Shown here piece by piece: positions 17,684 through 26,061 of a stretch of 64,000 nucleotides of DNA (position 1 is its first letter; each line of letters begins with the position of its first letter). The notes below the pieces were generated by a model. The model saw nothing but the letters and a program-made list of their open reading frames with translations, did no database searches and was not told the origin of the DNA. Origin of the DNA: Tildeniella torsiva UHER 1998/13D (lineage in GTDB: Bacteria > Cyanobacteriota > Cyanobacteriia > Phormidesmidales > Phormidesmidaceae); assembly GCA_019358835.1 (NCBI GenBank), contig JAHHIH010000010.1:62001-126000 (forward strand). The letters run 5' to 3'. A program made the position numbers and the translations under genes.

Positions 17684-18517
17684 ATGCAGGTTGACTGGCA
17701 AGACGTTAAACCCTACGAAGACATCATTTACCAAAAGGCCGATGGTATTGCCAAAATCACCATCAATCGGCCCCACAAGCGCAACGCCTTTCGCCCCAAA
17801 ACCATTGTCGAGCTGTACGAGGCCTTTTCTAACGCCCGCGAAGACAGCCGCATTGGCGTTGTGCTGCTGACCGGGGCTGGCCCCCACACCGACGGCAAAT
17901 ACGCCTTTTGCTCAGGCGGCGACCAGAGTGTGCGCGGCCACGGTGGCTATGTGGATGAGGGCGGTGTACCCCGGCTCAACGTGCTGGATTTGCAGCGGCT
18001 GATTCGCTCGATGCCCAAGGTGGTGATTGCTTTGGTGGCGGGTTATGCGATCGGTGGCGGCCACGTGCTGCACGTGGTGTGCGATCTGACCATTGCTGCT
18101 GATAACGCGATTTTTGGCCAAACTGGCCCTAAAGTGGGCAGCTTTGACGGTGGCTTTGGGGCGAGCTACCTATCTCGCATGGTGGGTCAAAAAAAGGCCC
18201 GCGAAATCTGGTATCTCTGCCGCCAGTACAGCGCTCAGGAAGCGCTTGATATGGGCATGGTGAACTGTGTGGTGCCCGTGGCACAGCTCGAAGCTGAAGG
18301 CGTGCAGTGGGCGCAGGAGATTTTGCAAAAAAGCCCGATCGCTATTCGCTGCCTTAAAGCAGCCTTTAACGCTGACTGCGATGGCCAGGCGGGGCTGCAA
18401 GAGCTGGCGGGCAACGCTACCCTGCTCTACTACATGACCGAAGAAGGCTCCGAGGGCAGGCAGGCATTTCTGGAGAAGCGAGAGCCGGATTTTCGGCAAT
18501 ATCCATGGCTTCCTTGA
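17684..18517 (+). CDS. menB: 1,4-dihydroxy-2-naphthoyl-CoA synthase MenB
   Basis: The 277-residue crotonase-fold enzyme closes the second ring of the naphthoquinone in phylloquinone (vitamin K1) synthesis, which supplies the A1 cofactor of photosystem I in cyanobacteria. Seen in the sequence are [14 protein letters not shown], the MenB-specific [15 protein letters not shown] segment, oxyanion-hole region [16 protein letters not shown] and [15 protein letters not shown]. Length is normal for the family. No other men genes are nearby. The leader carries a 13-bp palindromic stem. Confidence 0.95.
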   Translation: MQVDWQDVKPYEDIIYQKADGIAKITINRPHKRNAFRPKTIVELYEAFSNAREDSRIGVVLLTGAGPHTDGKYAFCSGGDQSVRGHGGYVDEGGVPRLNVLDLQRLIRSMPKVVIALVAGYAIGGGHVLHVVCDLTIAADNAIFGQTGPKVGSFDGGFGASYLSRMVGQKKAREIWYLCRQYSAQEALDMGMVNCVVPVAQLEAEGVQWAQEILQKSPIAIRCLKAAFNADCDGQAGLQELAGNATLLYYMTEEGSEGRQAFLEKREPDFRQYPWLP

Positions 18518-18612
18518 TAGGAAAGTTGAGGAGGGTGGGGGCGCTGAGGAAGGTGGATAAGCACTGATCGCCCGCTTCAAGTTACTCCACCCAGCGCTAG
18601 GGAGACCCGCGC

Positions 18613-18628
18613 TATACTTGTACGAGTA
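18613..18628 (+). promoter_or_regulatory. Probable promoter -10 and YefM-type operator
   Basis: TATACT (18613-18618) resembles a -10 box and runs into the near-palindrome ACTTGTACGAGT (18616-18627), which contains TGTAC. E. coli YefM binds palindromes with a TGTACA core at its own promoter, so this 18-base-upstream site is a good candidate operator for the yefM-yoeB pair. Confidence 0.5.
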
Positions 18629-18645
18629 ACAGGACAGGTTTGCTC

Positions 18646-18900
18646 ATGCGAGTTGTCACCTTTAGCGAGGCCAGAAACAAGCTGAAAGCCATTTTGGATC
18701 AAGTGACCAACGATGCTGACTACACCGTCATCACTCGGCGCGATGCTGAGGATGCGGTCGTAATGTCGCTTGACTACTTCAACAGCCTGCTAGAAACTGT
18801 CTATTTGCTCAAATCTCCGGCTAATGCGGCCCATTTAGAAGAATCGATTGCCCAGTACCGCCAGGGTCAAACCACGGAGCGAGACCTGCTCGATGGGTGA
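18646..18900 (+). CDS. yefM: YefM-family antitoxin
   Basis: An 84-residue Phd/YefM antitoxin: it starts MRVVTFSEARNKLKAILDQV and has the ITRRDAEDAVVMSLDYFNSLLET core of the family. It binds and blocks the YoeB ribonuclease encoded by the next gene and normally represses the operon. The ATG at 18646 is preferred over the TTG two codons earlier because it gives the canonical N-terminus. It overlaps yoeB by 8 bases. Confidence 0.92.
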   Translation: MRVVTFSEARNKLKAILDQVTNDADYTVITRRDAEDAVVMSLDYFNSLLETVYLLKSPANAAHLEESIAQYRQGQTTERDLLDG

Positions 18901-19156
18901 TCGCAAGCTGGCATGGACAGATGCCGCCTGGAACGATTATCTCTACTGGCAAACCCAGGATAGAAAGACTCTGAAGCGCATTAATTCACTGATCCAGGCG
19001 ACCAAGCGTCTTCCCTTTGAGGGCATGGGCAAACCCGAACCGCTGAAGGAAAACCTATCGGGTTTCTGGTCGCGCCGCATTGACGACACCCATCGTTTGG
19101 TCTACGCCGTAGATGACCAGCATTTGACGATAATTTCCTGTCGTTATCATTATTAG
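18893..19156 (+). CDS. yoeB: YoeB-family mRNA interferase toxin
   Basis: An 87-residue RelE/YoeB-fold toxin that cleaves translated mRNA at the ribosomal A site. It shows AWNDYLYWQTQD, the GMGKPEPLKENLSGFWSRRID core and the C-terminal RYHY with the catalytic His-Tyr pair. The ATG at 18893 lies inside the end of yefM (8-base overlap), typical of translationally coupled antitoxin-toxin operons. The gene appears intact, unlike two other toxins in this window. Confidence 0.93.
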   Translation: MGDRKLAWTDAAWNDYLYWQTQDRKTLKRINSLIQATKRLPFEGMGKPEPLKENLSGFWSRRIDDTHRLVYAVDDQHLTIISCRYHY

Positions 19157-19269
19157 TCAAAGCATCATTAGTCAAAGCATCGAAAAGGTCAGGATGCGAT
19201 CGCTGGTTCAGATTCGCCCCTGCAATCCACGCTACGGGTGGGTACCAAATTCTCTCTAGTCGGTGAATT

Positions 19270-19980
19270 ATGCTTAGGGCAATCGATCGCGATCTCTGGG
19301 TGGCTGAGCAGCCCCTGCGATATTTTGGGCTGAGCGTAGACACCCGCATGACGGTGATTCGTTTGGCCAGCAGCGAAGTGGTGGTGATTTCGCCAATTCA
19401 GGTGAGTGATGGGTTGGTTGGCGAGCTGAATGAGTTGGGCACTGTCACGCACATTATTGCGCCTAATCTGTATCATTACCGCTTTGCCGCAGAGTTCAAG
19501 GTGGCCTACCCAGCGGCGACATTTTGGGCAACGGCGGGGCTGAGGGTAAAGCGGCCAGAGTTAGCGATCGACCAGGTTATAGAAGGCGATTCAAGCAGCC
19601 CGTGGGATGGTGTTGAGCGCCTGTTCTTTGACGGCTTCAAAACCCTTGGCCCAAGCGGCCCAGATCCGCTAGACGAGTGGGTGTTTTTCCACGGTGCCAG
19701 CCGGACGTTGATATTAACGGATACGGCTTTCTGCTTTGACGAGAGCTTTCCGTGGGTGACACAGCTGGCAACCAAACTGGGGGGCGGCTACAAAAACCTC
19801 AGTCCATCGCTGTTAGAACGTCTGGCCACTACCGAAAAAGACAGGGTCAAAGCCTCAGCAGAACAGGTGCTGAGGTGGGATTTTGAACGGGTGATTATGG
19901 CCCACGGCAGCATTGTTGAGCAGAACGGCAGGCAGCAGTTCAAACGCGGGTACGAGCAATTTTTAGGCTGTTCTCTCTAG
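19270..19980 (+). CDS. DUF4336 protein (metallo-beta-lactamase-like)
   Basis: A 236-residue protein of the DUF4336 family, starting LRAIDRDLWVAEQPLRYFGL. The fold is related to metallo-beta-lactamases: HIIAPNLYHY and DEWVFFHGASRTLILTD occupy the expected places, but the canonical HXHXDH zinc motif is absent. The function is unknown. It stands alone between yoeB and the MscS gene on the same strand. Confidence 0.75.
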   Translation: MLRAIDRDLWVAEQPLRYFGLSVDTRMTVIRLASSEVVVISPIQVSDGLVGELNELGTVTHIIAPNLYHYRFAAEFKVAYPAATFWATAGLRVKRPELAIDQVIEGDSSSPWDGVERLFFDGFKTLGPSGPDPLDEWVFFHGASRTLILTDTAFCFDESFPWVTQLATKLGGGYKNLSPSLLERLATTEKDRVKASAEQVLRWDFERVIMAHGSIVEQNGRQQFKRGYEQFLGCSL

Positions 19981-20088
19981 GGAAGCTCACTCACTACCTG
20001 GGCCACAGGCAAGCCCACTGGGGCAGATGACGATCGCACGTCTCGGTGGTAGCCTGCCAAAAGCCTGCTGTAATTAATTTTATTGCCC

Positions 20089-20979
20089 ATGAACCTTCTG
20101 CTTGAGCGCATCCAGACCAGTCTGCTTGATTTGGTGGGGCAGTTTATTCAGCTCTTGCCGGGGCTGGCGATCGCCTTGGTGCTGGTGCTGCTCACGGGGT
20201 ACGCCGCCAAGGTGGCCCAGCGGGTCGTCGGCAAAATGACCCAGCGCCTGGTGCCGAGCCGATCGCTGCAACTGTTGGCGGTTCAAGTCGCCCGCATTGG
20301 CACCTGGGTAGTGGGCATCATTATTGCGGCGGTGATCGCGTTTCCAGATCTGCGGCTGGGCGACATCATTGGGCTGCTGGGGCTGGGCTCGGTAGCGATT
20401 GGCTTTGCCTTTCAAGACATCTTTAAGAATTTTCTGGCGGGCATTTTGCTGCTGGTGGAAGAGCCCTTTCGCCTGGGCGACCAGGTGGTGATGGGCGACT
20501 ACGAAGGTACCGTCGAAGCCGTTAAAATTCGCTCGACCCAGCTGCGTACCTACACCGGGGAGCTGGTGGAAATTCCCAACGCCGTTGTGTTTACTAACCC
20601 GGTGCGGGTGCTGACTGCCTTTCGCAGCCGCCGCACCGACCTGGATATTGGGGTGGATTACACAACGCCCTTGCCCCTGGCCCAGCAGACCTTTTTAGCG
20701 GTCATTGCCCGCACCGATGGCGTGCTCAGTGCCCCAGAGCCCGAGGTCGATGTGGTGGGCTTTGGGGATAGCTCGATTGACTTCAAGGTGCGCTACTGGA
20801 CGACGCCCCAGATTGCTGAGGTGCGTCGGGTCAAGTCGCGGGTGGCGATCGCCCTCAAGGCGGCCTGTGACGAGGCGGGCATTTCGATTCCCTACCCGAT
20901 TCGCACGGTGCACTTGTTTGATCAAACCCAGTTCAGCGAAAGCAACCCCTTGGCCAACGGCAGCGCAGTAGAGCAATAG
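20089..20979 (+). CDS. Small-conductance mechanosensitive channel family protein (MscS)
   Basis: A protein of about 296 residues with N-terminal membrane spans and the MscS pore region LGLGSVAIGFAFQDIFKNFLAGILLL, followed by the beta domain (EEPFRLGDQVVMGDYEGTVEAVKIRSTQLRT, VEIPNA) and a C-terminal alpha/beta domain. It would open under membrane tension to release solutes in hypo-osmotic shock. The ATG at 20089 is used rather than the in-frame TTG two codons upstream. The family also includes bestrophin-unrelated non-mechanosensitive transport paralogues, so the exact role is unproven. Confidence 0.9.
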   Translation: MNLLLERIQTSLLDLVGQFIQLLPGLAIALVLVLLTGYAAKVAQRVVGKMTQRLVPSRSLQLLAVQVARIGTWVVGIIIAAVIAFPDLRLGDIIGLLGLGSVAIGFAFQDIFKNFLAGILLLVEEPFRLGDQVVMGDYEGTVEAVKIRSTQLRTYTGELVEIPNAVVFTNPVRVLTAFRSRRTDLDIGVDYTTPLPLAQQTFLAVIARTDGVLSAPEPEVDVVGFGDSSIDFKVRYWTTPQIAEVRRVKSRVAIALKAACDEAGISIPYPIRTVHLFDQTQFSESNPLANGSAVEQ

Positions 20980-21008
20980 CCGAGTTCTAGGCTCCCCCAG
21001 CGGTGCAT

Positions 21009-21055
21009 CGAACCTGCGTCCTCAGACAAAGCCTATGAAGCTGAGGGAAGGTTCG
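21009..21055 (+). other. Two-tier stem-loop before the autotransporter-like gene
   Basis: CGAACC (21009-21014) pairs with GGTTCG (21050-21055), and inside it CCTCAG (21020-21025) pairs with CTGAGG (21041-21046). It lies in the 30-76 bases after the MscS gene. It may be the MscS terminator (weak T run after it) or part of the next gene's leader. Confidence 0.45.
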
Positions 21056-21100
21056 TCATCTCTTTAATGTGTCTAAACGGATACAGTCCTTAGCCCCTGT

Positions 21101-21145
21101 AGATAAAAGAGCACAGGCGGGGATAGATAAGAGCACACGCGGGAA
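21101..21145 (+). repeat. Tandem ~22-bp duplication in the leader of the autotransporter-like gene
   Basis: AGATAAAAGAGCACAGGCGG is repeated with small changes as AGATAAGAGCACACGCGGG immediately after it. The duplicate pair ends just before the ATG at 21147, which supports that start over a GTG at 21069 that would make the duplication coding. Confidence 0.6.
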
Positions 21146-21146
21146 G

Positions 21147-24100
21147 ATGACACCAAAACCGATGCACAGCACAACGCTGAGGCTGAGACAGAACTCGACT
21201 GGAAATAGTTTGGGCCTTAAAAAACGGCAGCGCTGGACGGGAAGTTTGGCCGTTGTGGCCTGCTTCGTAGCCGGATCTCCAGCCTGGGCTGAGCCAGAAG
21301 CGGCCCCGGCAGAGGTGCTGGATGTGCAGCCCTGGGCGAGTATTAACTTCGAGACTGCCGGAGGCAGTCAGGACTTTGGCAGCCTGGAGGGGTTTTTGCC
21401 CCTGGGGCAAGTGCCGGGGCAGCAGATTTGGTTTTTGCAGGGCCGAGCGCGGCTAGATACCGCTGGCTTTTTGGGCAGCAATCTGATGCTGGGCTACCGC
21501 ACCCTGGGCAGCGATCGCGCCAGTCTGACCGGAGGCTACGTCGGGATCGATACCCAGGCTCATGGGGGAGGAACCTTTTATCAGGCGGGGGCTGGCCTAG
21601 AACATATCAATAATGGGTGGGAGCTGCGGGGCAATCTCTATTGGCCCCTGGGCGATCGCAGCACCGCCACCACCTTGACCAGCGCGCCTTTTTTTGCGGG
21701 CAATCAGCTGCTGCTGCCCACGACCCGGCAGTTTGCCATGGCTGGGGGGGACGTCAGCGTGGGCGGGGCGATCGCCACCCTAGGGAACCTAGGCACGCTC
21801 AATGCCTACGGGGGCCTTTACTACTACAGCCCTGCCGATCAGCCGGGCTTCTTGGGGGGGCGGGCCTGGCTGGCTGCGAGCCCTATAGAGGGGTTGAATC
21901 TGCGGCTGGGTTTGCAGTACGACGATTACTTTGGGGCCAATGTGCTGCTGCAAACGGGTTTTAGCTGGGGCGGGTCTGGCCCCCGACCCGTGGCGACAGG
22001 CCTGGCCCTGGGGCAGCCGATTCAGCGCACCATGGGCATTACCCTGGGCACCGAGGCCCAAACTCAGGCCGCGATCGACCCCGATACCAACCAGGTCTAT
22101 CGGTTTTACCATGTGCAGCCGGGCTCTACCGCCGCTGGCGATGGCACCGCCGCCGCTCCCTATGGTGCGATCGATTCGGCGCTGGGTGGGGCCATTAGTG
22201 GCGATCGCGTTTACGTGCAGCCGGGCAGTTTGGCCGGTGGTTTCACCATCCCCACTGGGGTGCAGGTACTGTCCACCGGCCCGGTTCAGCCCCTGCGTAC
22301 CCAGGTGGGCATCCTGGCGCTGCCGGGGTCGGGCAGCGGCCTGCTTCCCTACGTGCCCGGTACTGTGACGATGGGTCACGACAGCCTGTTGTCGGGGTTT
22401 GCCGTCGCGCCAGAACCCGGCCAAGATGGCATCCAGGCCCTGGGGGTCAGGTCGGTGACGATTCTAGACAACCAAGTTCTCTCGGCCCGCAACGGCATTG
22501 CGCTGAATAACGTCAGCGGCAATCTGATCGTGCGCCGCAACCAGATCCAGGCTGCTAGCGAAAGCGGGATCTTGCTCAATCTCTCGGGCCAAACGGTAGA
22601 GACTGCCGATCTGAGCAATAACGACATCCACCAGGCGACGGGCGATGGCCTGTTGGTGAGAGCCGCGAATGGCAGCCAGATCAACAGCCTGCAACTCAGC
22701 CAAAACCGCATCGGCAGCAGCGGCGAAAACGGCCTGGCCGTGCTGTCTGAAACCAACAGCCGCTTGGGGACTGTGGCGATCGACCAAACCCAGATCGCCG
22801 CTACTGGAGAAAACGGCGTATTGGTCTTAGCCGCTGCCGGTGGCCAAATTGATAGCCTGGCGCTCAGCCAGCTTGACCTTGGCACCACCGGCACCAATGG
22901 CCTGCTGCTACTGGCGGAGGACGGTGGCACCATTGCCGCCGCAACCATCGCCGACATCGCCGTAGAGCAAAGCCAGGCCAATGGAGTGCTGGTACTGGCC
23001 GACAATGGCAGTACCCTTGGCCCTATTGACCTGACCCAACTTCAGGTAGCGGCTGCCGCAGACAATGGGGTGGCTCTGTTGGCCTTTGGGGGCAGTCGCC
23101 TAGGCCCATTCACGCTCAGCCAGAGCAACCTAGGCCAGGTGGGCAGCAACGGGGTGCTGGTGCTAGCCGACACCAATAGCGCCCTGGCCGATACTACCCT
23201 AGACAATGTCACGATTCAGGCGGCTGGGGCTAACGGCCTGCTGGTTTTGGGCCAAAACAGCTCTACCCTGGCGACGATTACGGTCAATGACCTGGCTGTA
23301 GGTCGGGCCGACGCCAATGGCCTGGTGCTAATTGCCGATAGCGGTTCCCAGATTGCCACCGCTGCGCTGAGCGCCCCCCAAGTGGGCAGCGCTGGCGAAA
23401 ATGGGGTGCTGGTGTTGGCGAATAACGGCGGCCAGATCGCCACCGTTACCCTCGACGGCGGCGATATTCAGCAGGCTGGTGAAAATGGGGTATTGGTGCT
23501 GACCAATAGCGGTAGCCAGATCCAATCTCTAGCGGTGACCAATACTGAGATAGGTAGCGAGGGAGTCGGCGCGATCGCAGCCAATGGCATTCTCATTCTG
23601 ACCATCCAGGGCAGCCTCATCGGGACTGCTACCGTAGATGGCAACCGGCTAACGGGGATAGGTGCCACCGGCATTGAGCTGATTGCCATCGATCAAAGCC
23701 AGCTGGGTACTGCCCTCGTTAATGGCAACCAGCTGAGTGCGATCGCTGGCGACGGCATTTTTGTGCTGGCCGAGGGCCAAAGCCAAATCAGCCAGACCAC
23801 AATTGCCGGCAATCAGCTCCAAACCATTGGCCAAGCGGGTATTCAGGTTTTGGCAGTCAACCAGGGGCAGATCGCGACTACCCAAATTAGCGACAACACC
23901 CTCGACACCATCGGCGCAGACGGCATTGTTGCCTTTGCCGTGTCGGGGGGGCAGCTGGCCACCGTCACCGCTGACCGCAATCGAGTCAGCCAAGTTGCCC
24001 AAGACGGCCTGCGCATTTTTGCTACCAACGGCGGCACCATCGACCAGGCGGCGCTCGTCAACAACCAAACCCAGGCGGTGGGCAATAACGGCATCTTTGG

Positions 24101-24401
24101 CTTTGCCGATAGCACCAGTCGTTTCTCAACGCTCACCGTGGTGGGTAACCAGATTCAGGGGTCGGGTAATCAGGCCCTAGAACTCGGCAACGAATCGGCC
24201 CAACCCCTCTGCGCCCAAATCACCAATAACCAGAGTATTGATACGGCAAATCTCGACGCCAACCTGTTTACCGGGGCAGGCAGTACCCTGCAAGTCGTCG
24301 ATTTGGCCCAGCTCAATCAGTTGAACAACGGTACGTTTACTCAGGTGAACAACGCTGGGGCGACCTCCGGTAGTCAGGGCATTCCCCCCTGTCCCTGGTA
24401 G
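21147..24401 (+). CDS. Inverse-autotransporter-like surface protein with 28-residue beta-helix repeats
   Basis: About 1,084 residues. A basic stretch and hydrophobic signal ending SPAWA lead into a region of about 220 residues that is rich in amphipathic beta strands (WFLQGRARLDTAG, LMLGYRTLG, GGYVGID, AGAGLEHINNGWELRGNLYWPLG, LRLGLQYDDYFGANVLLQTGF), resembling the inverse autotransporter (intimin/invasin-type) outer-membrane barrel. A right-handed beta-helix follows: first a pectate-lyase-like part with DNQVLSARNGIAL and RRNQIQAASESGI, then about eighteen near-exact 28-residue units with the anchor ENGVLVLA (22626 to about 24160). A cysteine-containing C-terminal cap ends it. The barrel-first, passenger-last order is the inverse-autotransporter topology. 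It is probably a surface adhesin or polysaccharide-binding protein; function is unknown. Confidence 0.72.
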   Translation: MTPKPMHSTTLRLRQNSTGNSLGLKKRQRWTGSLAVVACFVAGSPAWAEPEAAPAEVLDVQPWASINFETAGGSQDFGSLEGFLPLGQVPGQQIWFLQGRARLDTAGFLGSNLMLGYRTLGSDRASLTGGYVGIDTQAHGGGTFYQAGAGLEHINNGWELRGNLYWPLGDRSTATTLTSAPFFAGNQLLLPTTRQFAMAGGDVSVGGAIATLGNLGTLNAYGGLYYYSPADQPGFLGGRAWLAASPIEGLNLRLGLQYDDYFGANVLLQTGFSWGGSGPRPVATGLALGQPIQRTMGITLGTEAQTQAAIDPDTNQVYRFYHVQPGSTAAGDGTAAAPYGAIDSALGGAISGDRVYVQPGSLAGGFTIPTGVQVLSTGPVQPLRTQVGILALPGSGSGLLPYVPGTVTMGHDSLLSGFAVAPEPGQDGIQALGVRSVTILDNQVLSARNGIALNNVSGNLIVRRNQIQAASESGILLNLSGQTVETADLSNNDIHQATGDGLLVRAANGSQINSLQLSQNRIGSSGENGLAVLSETNSRLGTVAIDQTQIAATGENGVLVLAAAGGQIDSLALSQLDLGTTGTNGLLLLAEDGGTIAAATIADIAVEQSQANGVLVLADNGSTLGPIDLTQLQVAAAADNGVALLAFGGSRLGPFTLSQSNLGQVGSNGVLVLADTNSALADTTLDNVTIQAAGANGLLVLGQNSSTLATITVNDLAVGRADANGLVLIADSGSQIATAALSAPQVGSAGENGVLVLANNGGQIATVTLDGGDIQQAGENGVLVLTNSGSQIQSLAVTNTEIGSEGVGAIAANGILILTIQGSLIGTATVDGNRLTGIGATGIELIAIDQSQLGTALVNGNQLSAIAGDGIFVLAEGQSQISQTTIAGNQLQTIGQAGIQVLAVNQGQIATTQISDNTLDTIGADGIVAFAVSGGQLATVTADRNRVSQVAQDGLRIFATNGGTIDQAALVNNQTQAVGNNGIFGFADSTSRFSTLTVVGNQIQGSGNQALELGNESAQPLCAQITNNQSIDTANLDANLFTGAGSTLQVVDLAQLNQLNNGTFTQVNNAGATSGSQGIPPCPW
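22626..24160 (+). repeat. Array of about eighteen 84-bp/28-residue coding repeats
   Basis: Each unit encodes I-x-x-x-G-x-N-G-V/L-L-V-L-A, then a small-residue turn (GS/GG), a Q/T-rich strand and a second hydrophobic strand. Sixteen or more successive units are exactly 28 residues, and one unit near 23570 has five extra residues. DNA copies are diverged, so the array is old or under protein-level selection. Confidence 0.8.
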
Positions 24402-24416
24402 GCCGCCGCCGCTAGG

Positions 24417-24851
24417 TTATTGAGCCGGGGCCGCACTGCGAATGCAGCGGCCAAGGTGGGTGTCGATTTTGAGAATGTGGCTGATCAGCCAGTCGGACAG
24501 CTGCTGATAAATCTCTATGGCCACTGCCTCGCTGGCGTCGCTGGCCTGGTACTGATCGTGCAGGTGGCCAAAGGTGGTAATAAAGGTAGCGTGGGCCTGC
24601 TGGTTGACTGCGGCGATCGCGCACTTGTGCTTTGCGGCACAGGCTTCTTCGTGCTCAAAGTGCCATTCGGCGTAGAACTTGAGAAAGACAAACAGCTTTT
24701 TAATGGCGGTGCTGCCTTTATGGTGGGCGATCGCCAGTCCCAGGTCGTTCACGGCGGCAATCAGCTCTTTGTGGTGGGCGTCGATCATCGGTACGCCAGT
24801 GCTGAGGGAATCGTCCCAGGTGAAGGGCTGGATGGTGATGGTACTTTCCAT
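24417..24851 (-). CDS. Bacteriohemerythrin
   Basis: A 144-residue four-helix hemerythrin. The di-iron ligand pattern is visible: IDAHHKELI (first His), HFEHEEACAAKH (HxxxE), HATFITTFGHLHDQ and the C-terminal HILKIDTHL (HxxxxD). It starts with the usual FTWDDSLSTGVPMIDAHH. Hemerythrins bind O2 at a non-haem di-iron site and serve in O2 storage, delivery or sensing. It is the last gene of a minus-strand series that begins with another gas-binding protein, the protoglobin at 27382-27936. The start is preceded by a long C-rich repeat on the coding strand. Confidence 0.93.
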   Translation of the reverse strand: MESTITIQPFTWDDSLSTGVPMIDAHHKELIAAVNDLGLAIAHHKGSTAIKKLFVFLKFYAEWHFEHEEACAAKHKCAIAAVNQQAHATFITTFGHLHDQYQASDASEAVAIEIYQQLSDWLISHILKIDTHLGRCIRSAAPAQ

Positions 24852-24982
24852 AGGAGTGGGGAGGTGGGGGGAGTGGGGGAGGTGAGGGAGTGGGGGAGGT
24901 GAGGGAGTAGGGAGAAGTTTTGAGGGTTAAGTTCTCAGTTTTGAGTTGAGGCGTTGACCTGGGGATTCAAAATTCAAAACTT
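24852..24982 (-). repeat. Composite heptad repeat before the hemerythrin gene
   Basis: Read on the minus strand, AAGTTTTGAATTTTGAAT (24982-24965) is followed by TCAAAAC/TTAACCC-type heptads (24947-24915) and then about 60 bases of CTCCC/CCTCACC heptads that end at the hemerythrin ATG. It has the same three-part order as the egtB-egtD gap. The block covers the 3' end of the small membrane protein gene by a few bases. Confidence 0.6.
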
Positions 24983-25180
24983 GTCTTTCGCGGCTGCATG
25001 GTTCGCCATCAGCAGCGGTATGAGAGTAGCTAGCCATAGCCCCAGGGCGGTGTCGTAGGGCAGCGTGAGGTAGAGCCACAGCCAGAGGGCGACGGCCAGA
25101 CCGGGGGGGCTGGTGACCAGGTCGGCCAGTTTGAGCAGGGCTAGAAAACCTTGGAGAAGCCGCAGGGTATCGTGGGTCAT
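24974..25180 (-). CDS. Small hydrophobic protein of unknown function
   Basis: A 68-residue protein with two predicted membrane stretches (LAVALWLWLYLTLPYD and LGLWLATLIPLLM) and a basic C-terminus. The ATG lies 2 bases after the stop of the DUF4388 gene, so it is probably translated from the same mRNA, and this is the main support for it being real. No family was recognised. In context it could anchor or sense for the GTPase/DUF4388 module, but that is conjecture. Confidence 0.55.
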   Translation of the reverse strand: MTHDTLRLLQGFLALLKLADLVTSPPGLAVALWLWLYLTLPYDTALGLWLATLIPLLMANHAAAKDKF

Positions 25181-25182
25181 GG

Positions 25183-26046
25183 CTACACCTTGCCTTTGAG
25201 AAATCCAACTAGGTTTTGTAAAAACGAATGGCTGACTGGGGCGGCCCCGGTCGTGGCCCCTGGAATGCTGGCCTCTAGCGCGGTGGAATCGTCTAGGTCA
25301 AACGCTGAGGTCGTTGGAGCGGCCATAATCGGCATCTCTTCGGCCAGGCCGGTGACAATCAGGCGAAAGGCAATCTGCTGGGCCTTGGCCACAGTCAGGT
25401 TGAGCTGCTGGGCAATATCTTTGATGGCCATGGTGCCGTTGGTAAATTCCCACACCTGCCACTCGTTGGGGTTGAGGCGCAGGCTGGGCTTGCTCTCGAC
25501 CACGCTGATCAGTGCAGAGGAGGGGTCAGGCAGCTTTTCATCCAGGGCGGCCCAGTCTTTGAGGGCGCGCAGCCCGGCCAGGGTAACGTCGGTGGCGGTG
25601 GCGATCAGCCCGGTCATTTCTGCGGCGGGCAGGGGCGCTTTGGGGTCAAACTGAAACCAGCCGTCGGGCAGGGCAAACAGGGCGCACACCTGGCGCATCA
25701 CCTGGGTGTAAAACAGCAGCTTGAGCTGTTCGGCGGTGAGCACGCCCTGGTTTTTGAGGCACAGCCCCAGGGGCGTGTGGATCTGGCAGGTTTGGGCCAG
25801 CCGCGAGACGGCGCGATCGCCCATCCAGCCCCGTTGGGCAATCAGTCGCATCAGACCCTGCTGGTCGAGGCTGTTGCCAGCGGCCACAATCTGCCCCTGG
25901 CTAAACCAAATGTGGTGGTTGTGGTGGTTGATGCTGGTTTTGTCGTTAAGGGTGCAAATGGTGAGCAAGCCGGTTTTACTGCCCTGTTCTAAGAGCTGAA
26001 ACAGTTCGGGCAAAGAGAAATCGGCGAGGTATCCAGTGACAGTCAT
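25183..26046 (-). CDS. DUF4388 (PATAN-type) protein
   Basis: A 287-residue protein opening with the DUF4388/PATAN signature TGYLADFSLPELFQLLEQGSKTGLLTI, then WFSQGQIVAAGNSLDQQGLMRLI and an unusual HHNHH cluster near residue 41. A second helical part contains VWEFTNGTMAIKDIAQQLNL, resembling the winged-helix-like tail often seen after DUF4388. In cyanobacteria, PATAN domains of PixE/PixG-type regulators act on type IV pilus motors and motility. Here it sits without a receiver domain, next to a Ras-like GTPase and a roadblock protein on the same strand, suggesting an effector or adaptor role. Binding partners are inferred only. Confidence 0.85.
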   Translation of the reverse strand: MTVTGYLADFSLPELFQLLEQGSKTGLLTICTLNDKTSINHHNHHIWFSQGQIVAAGNSLDQQGLMRLIAQRGWMGDRAVSRLAQTCQIHTPLGLCLKNQGVLTAEQLKLLFYTQVMRQVCALFALPDGWFQFDPKAPLPAAEMTGLIATATDVTLAGLRALKDWAALDEKLPDPSSALISVVESKPSLRLNPNEWQVWEFTNGTMAIKDIAQQLNLTVAKAQQIAFRLIVTGLAEEMPIMAAPTTSAFDLDDSTALEASIPGATTGAAPVSHSFLQNLVGFLKGKV

Positions 26047-26061
26047 GGGTGCTATCCCTTT

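Noticed and set aside
21069..21146. GTG start for the autotransporter-like gene
   Set aside because: It would make a tandem 22-bp duplication coding and place the signal peptide about 75 residues from the start; the ATG at 21147 is more likely, though this is not certain.
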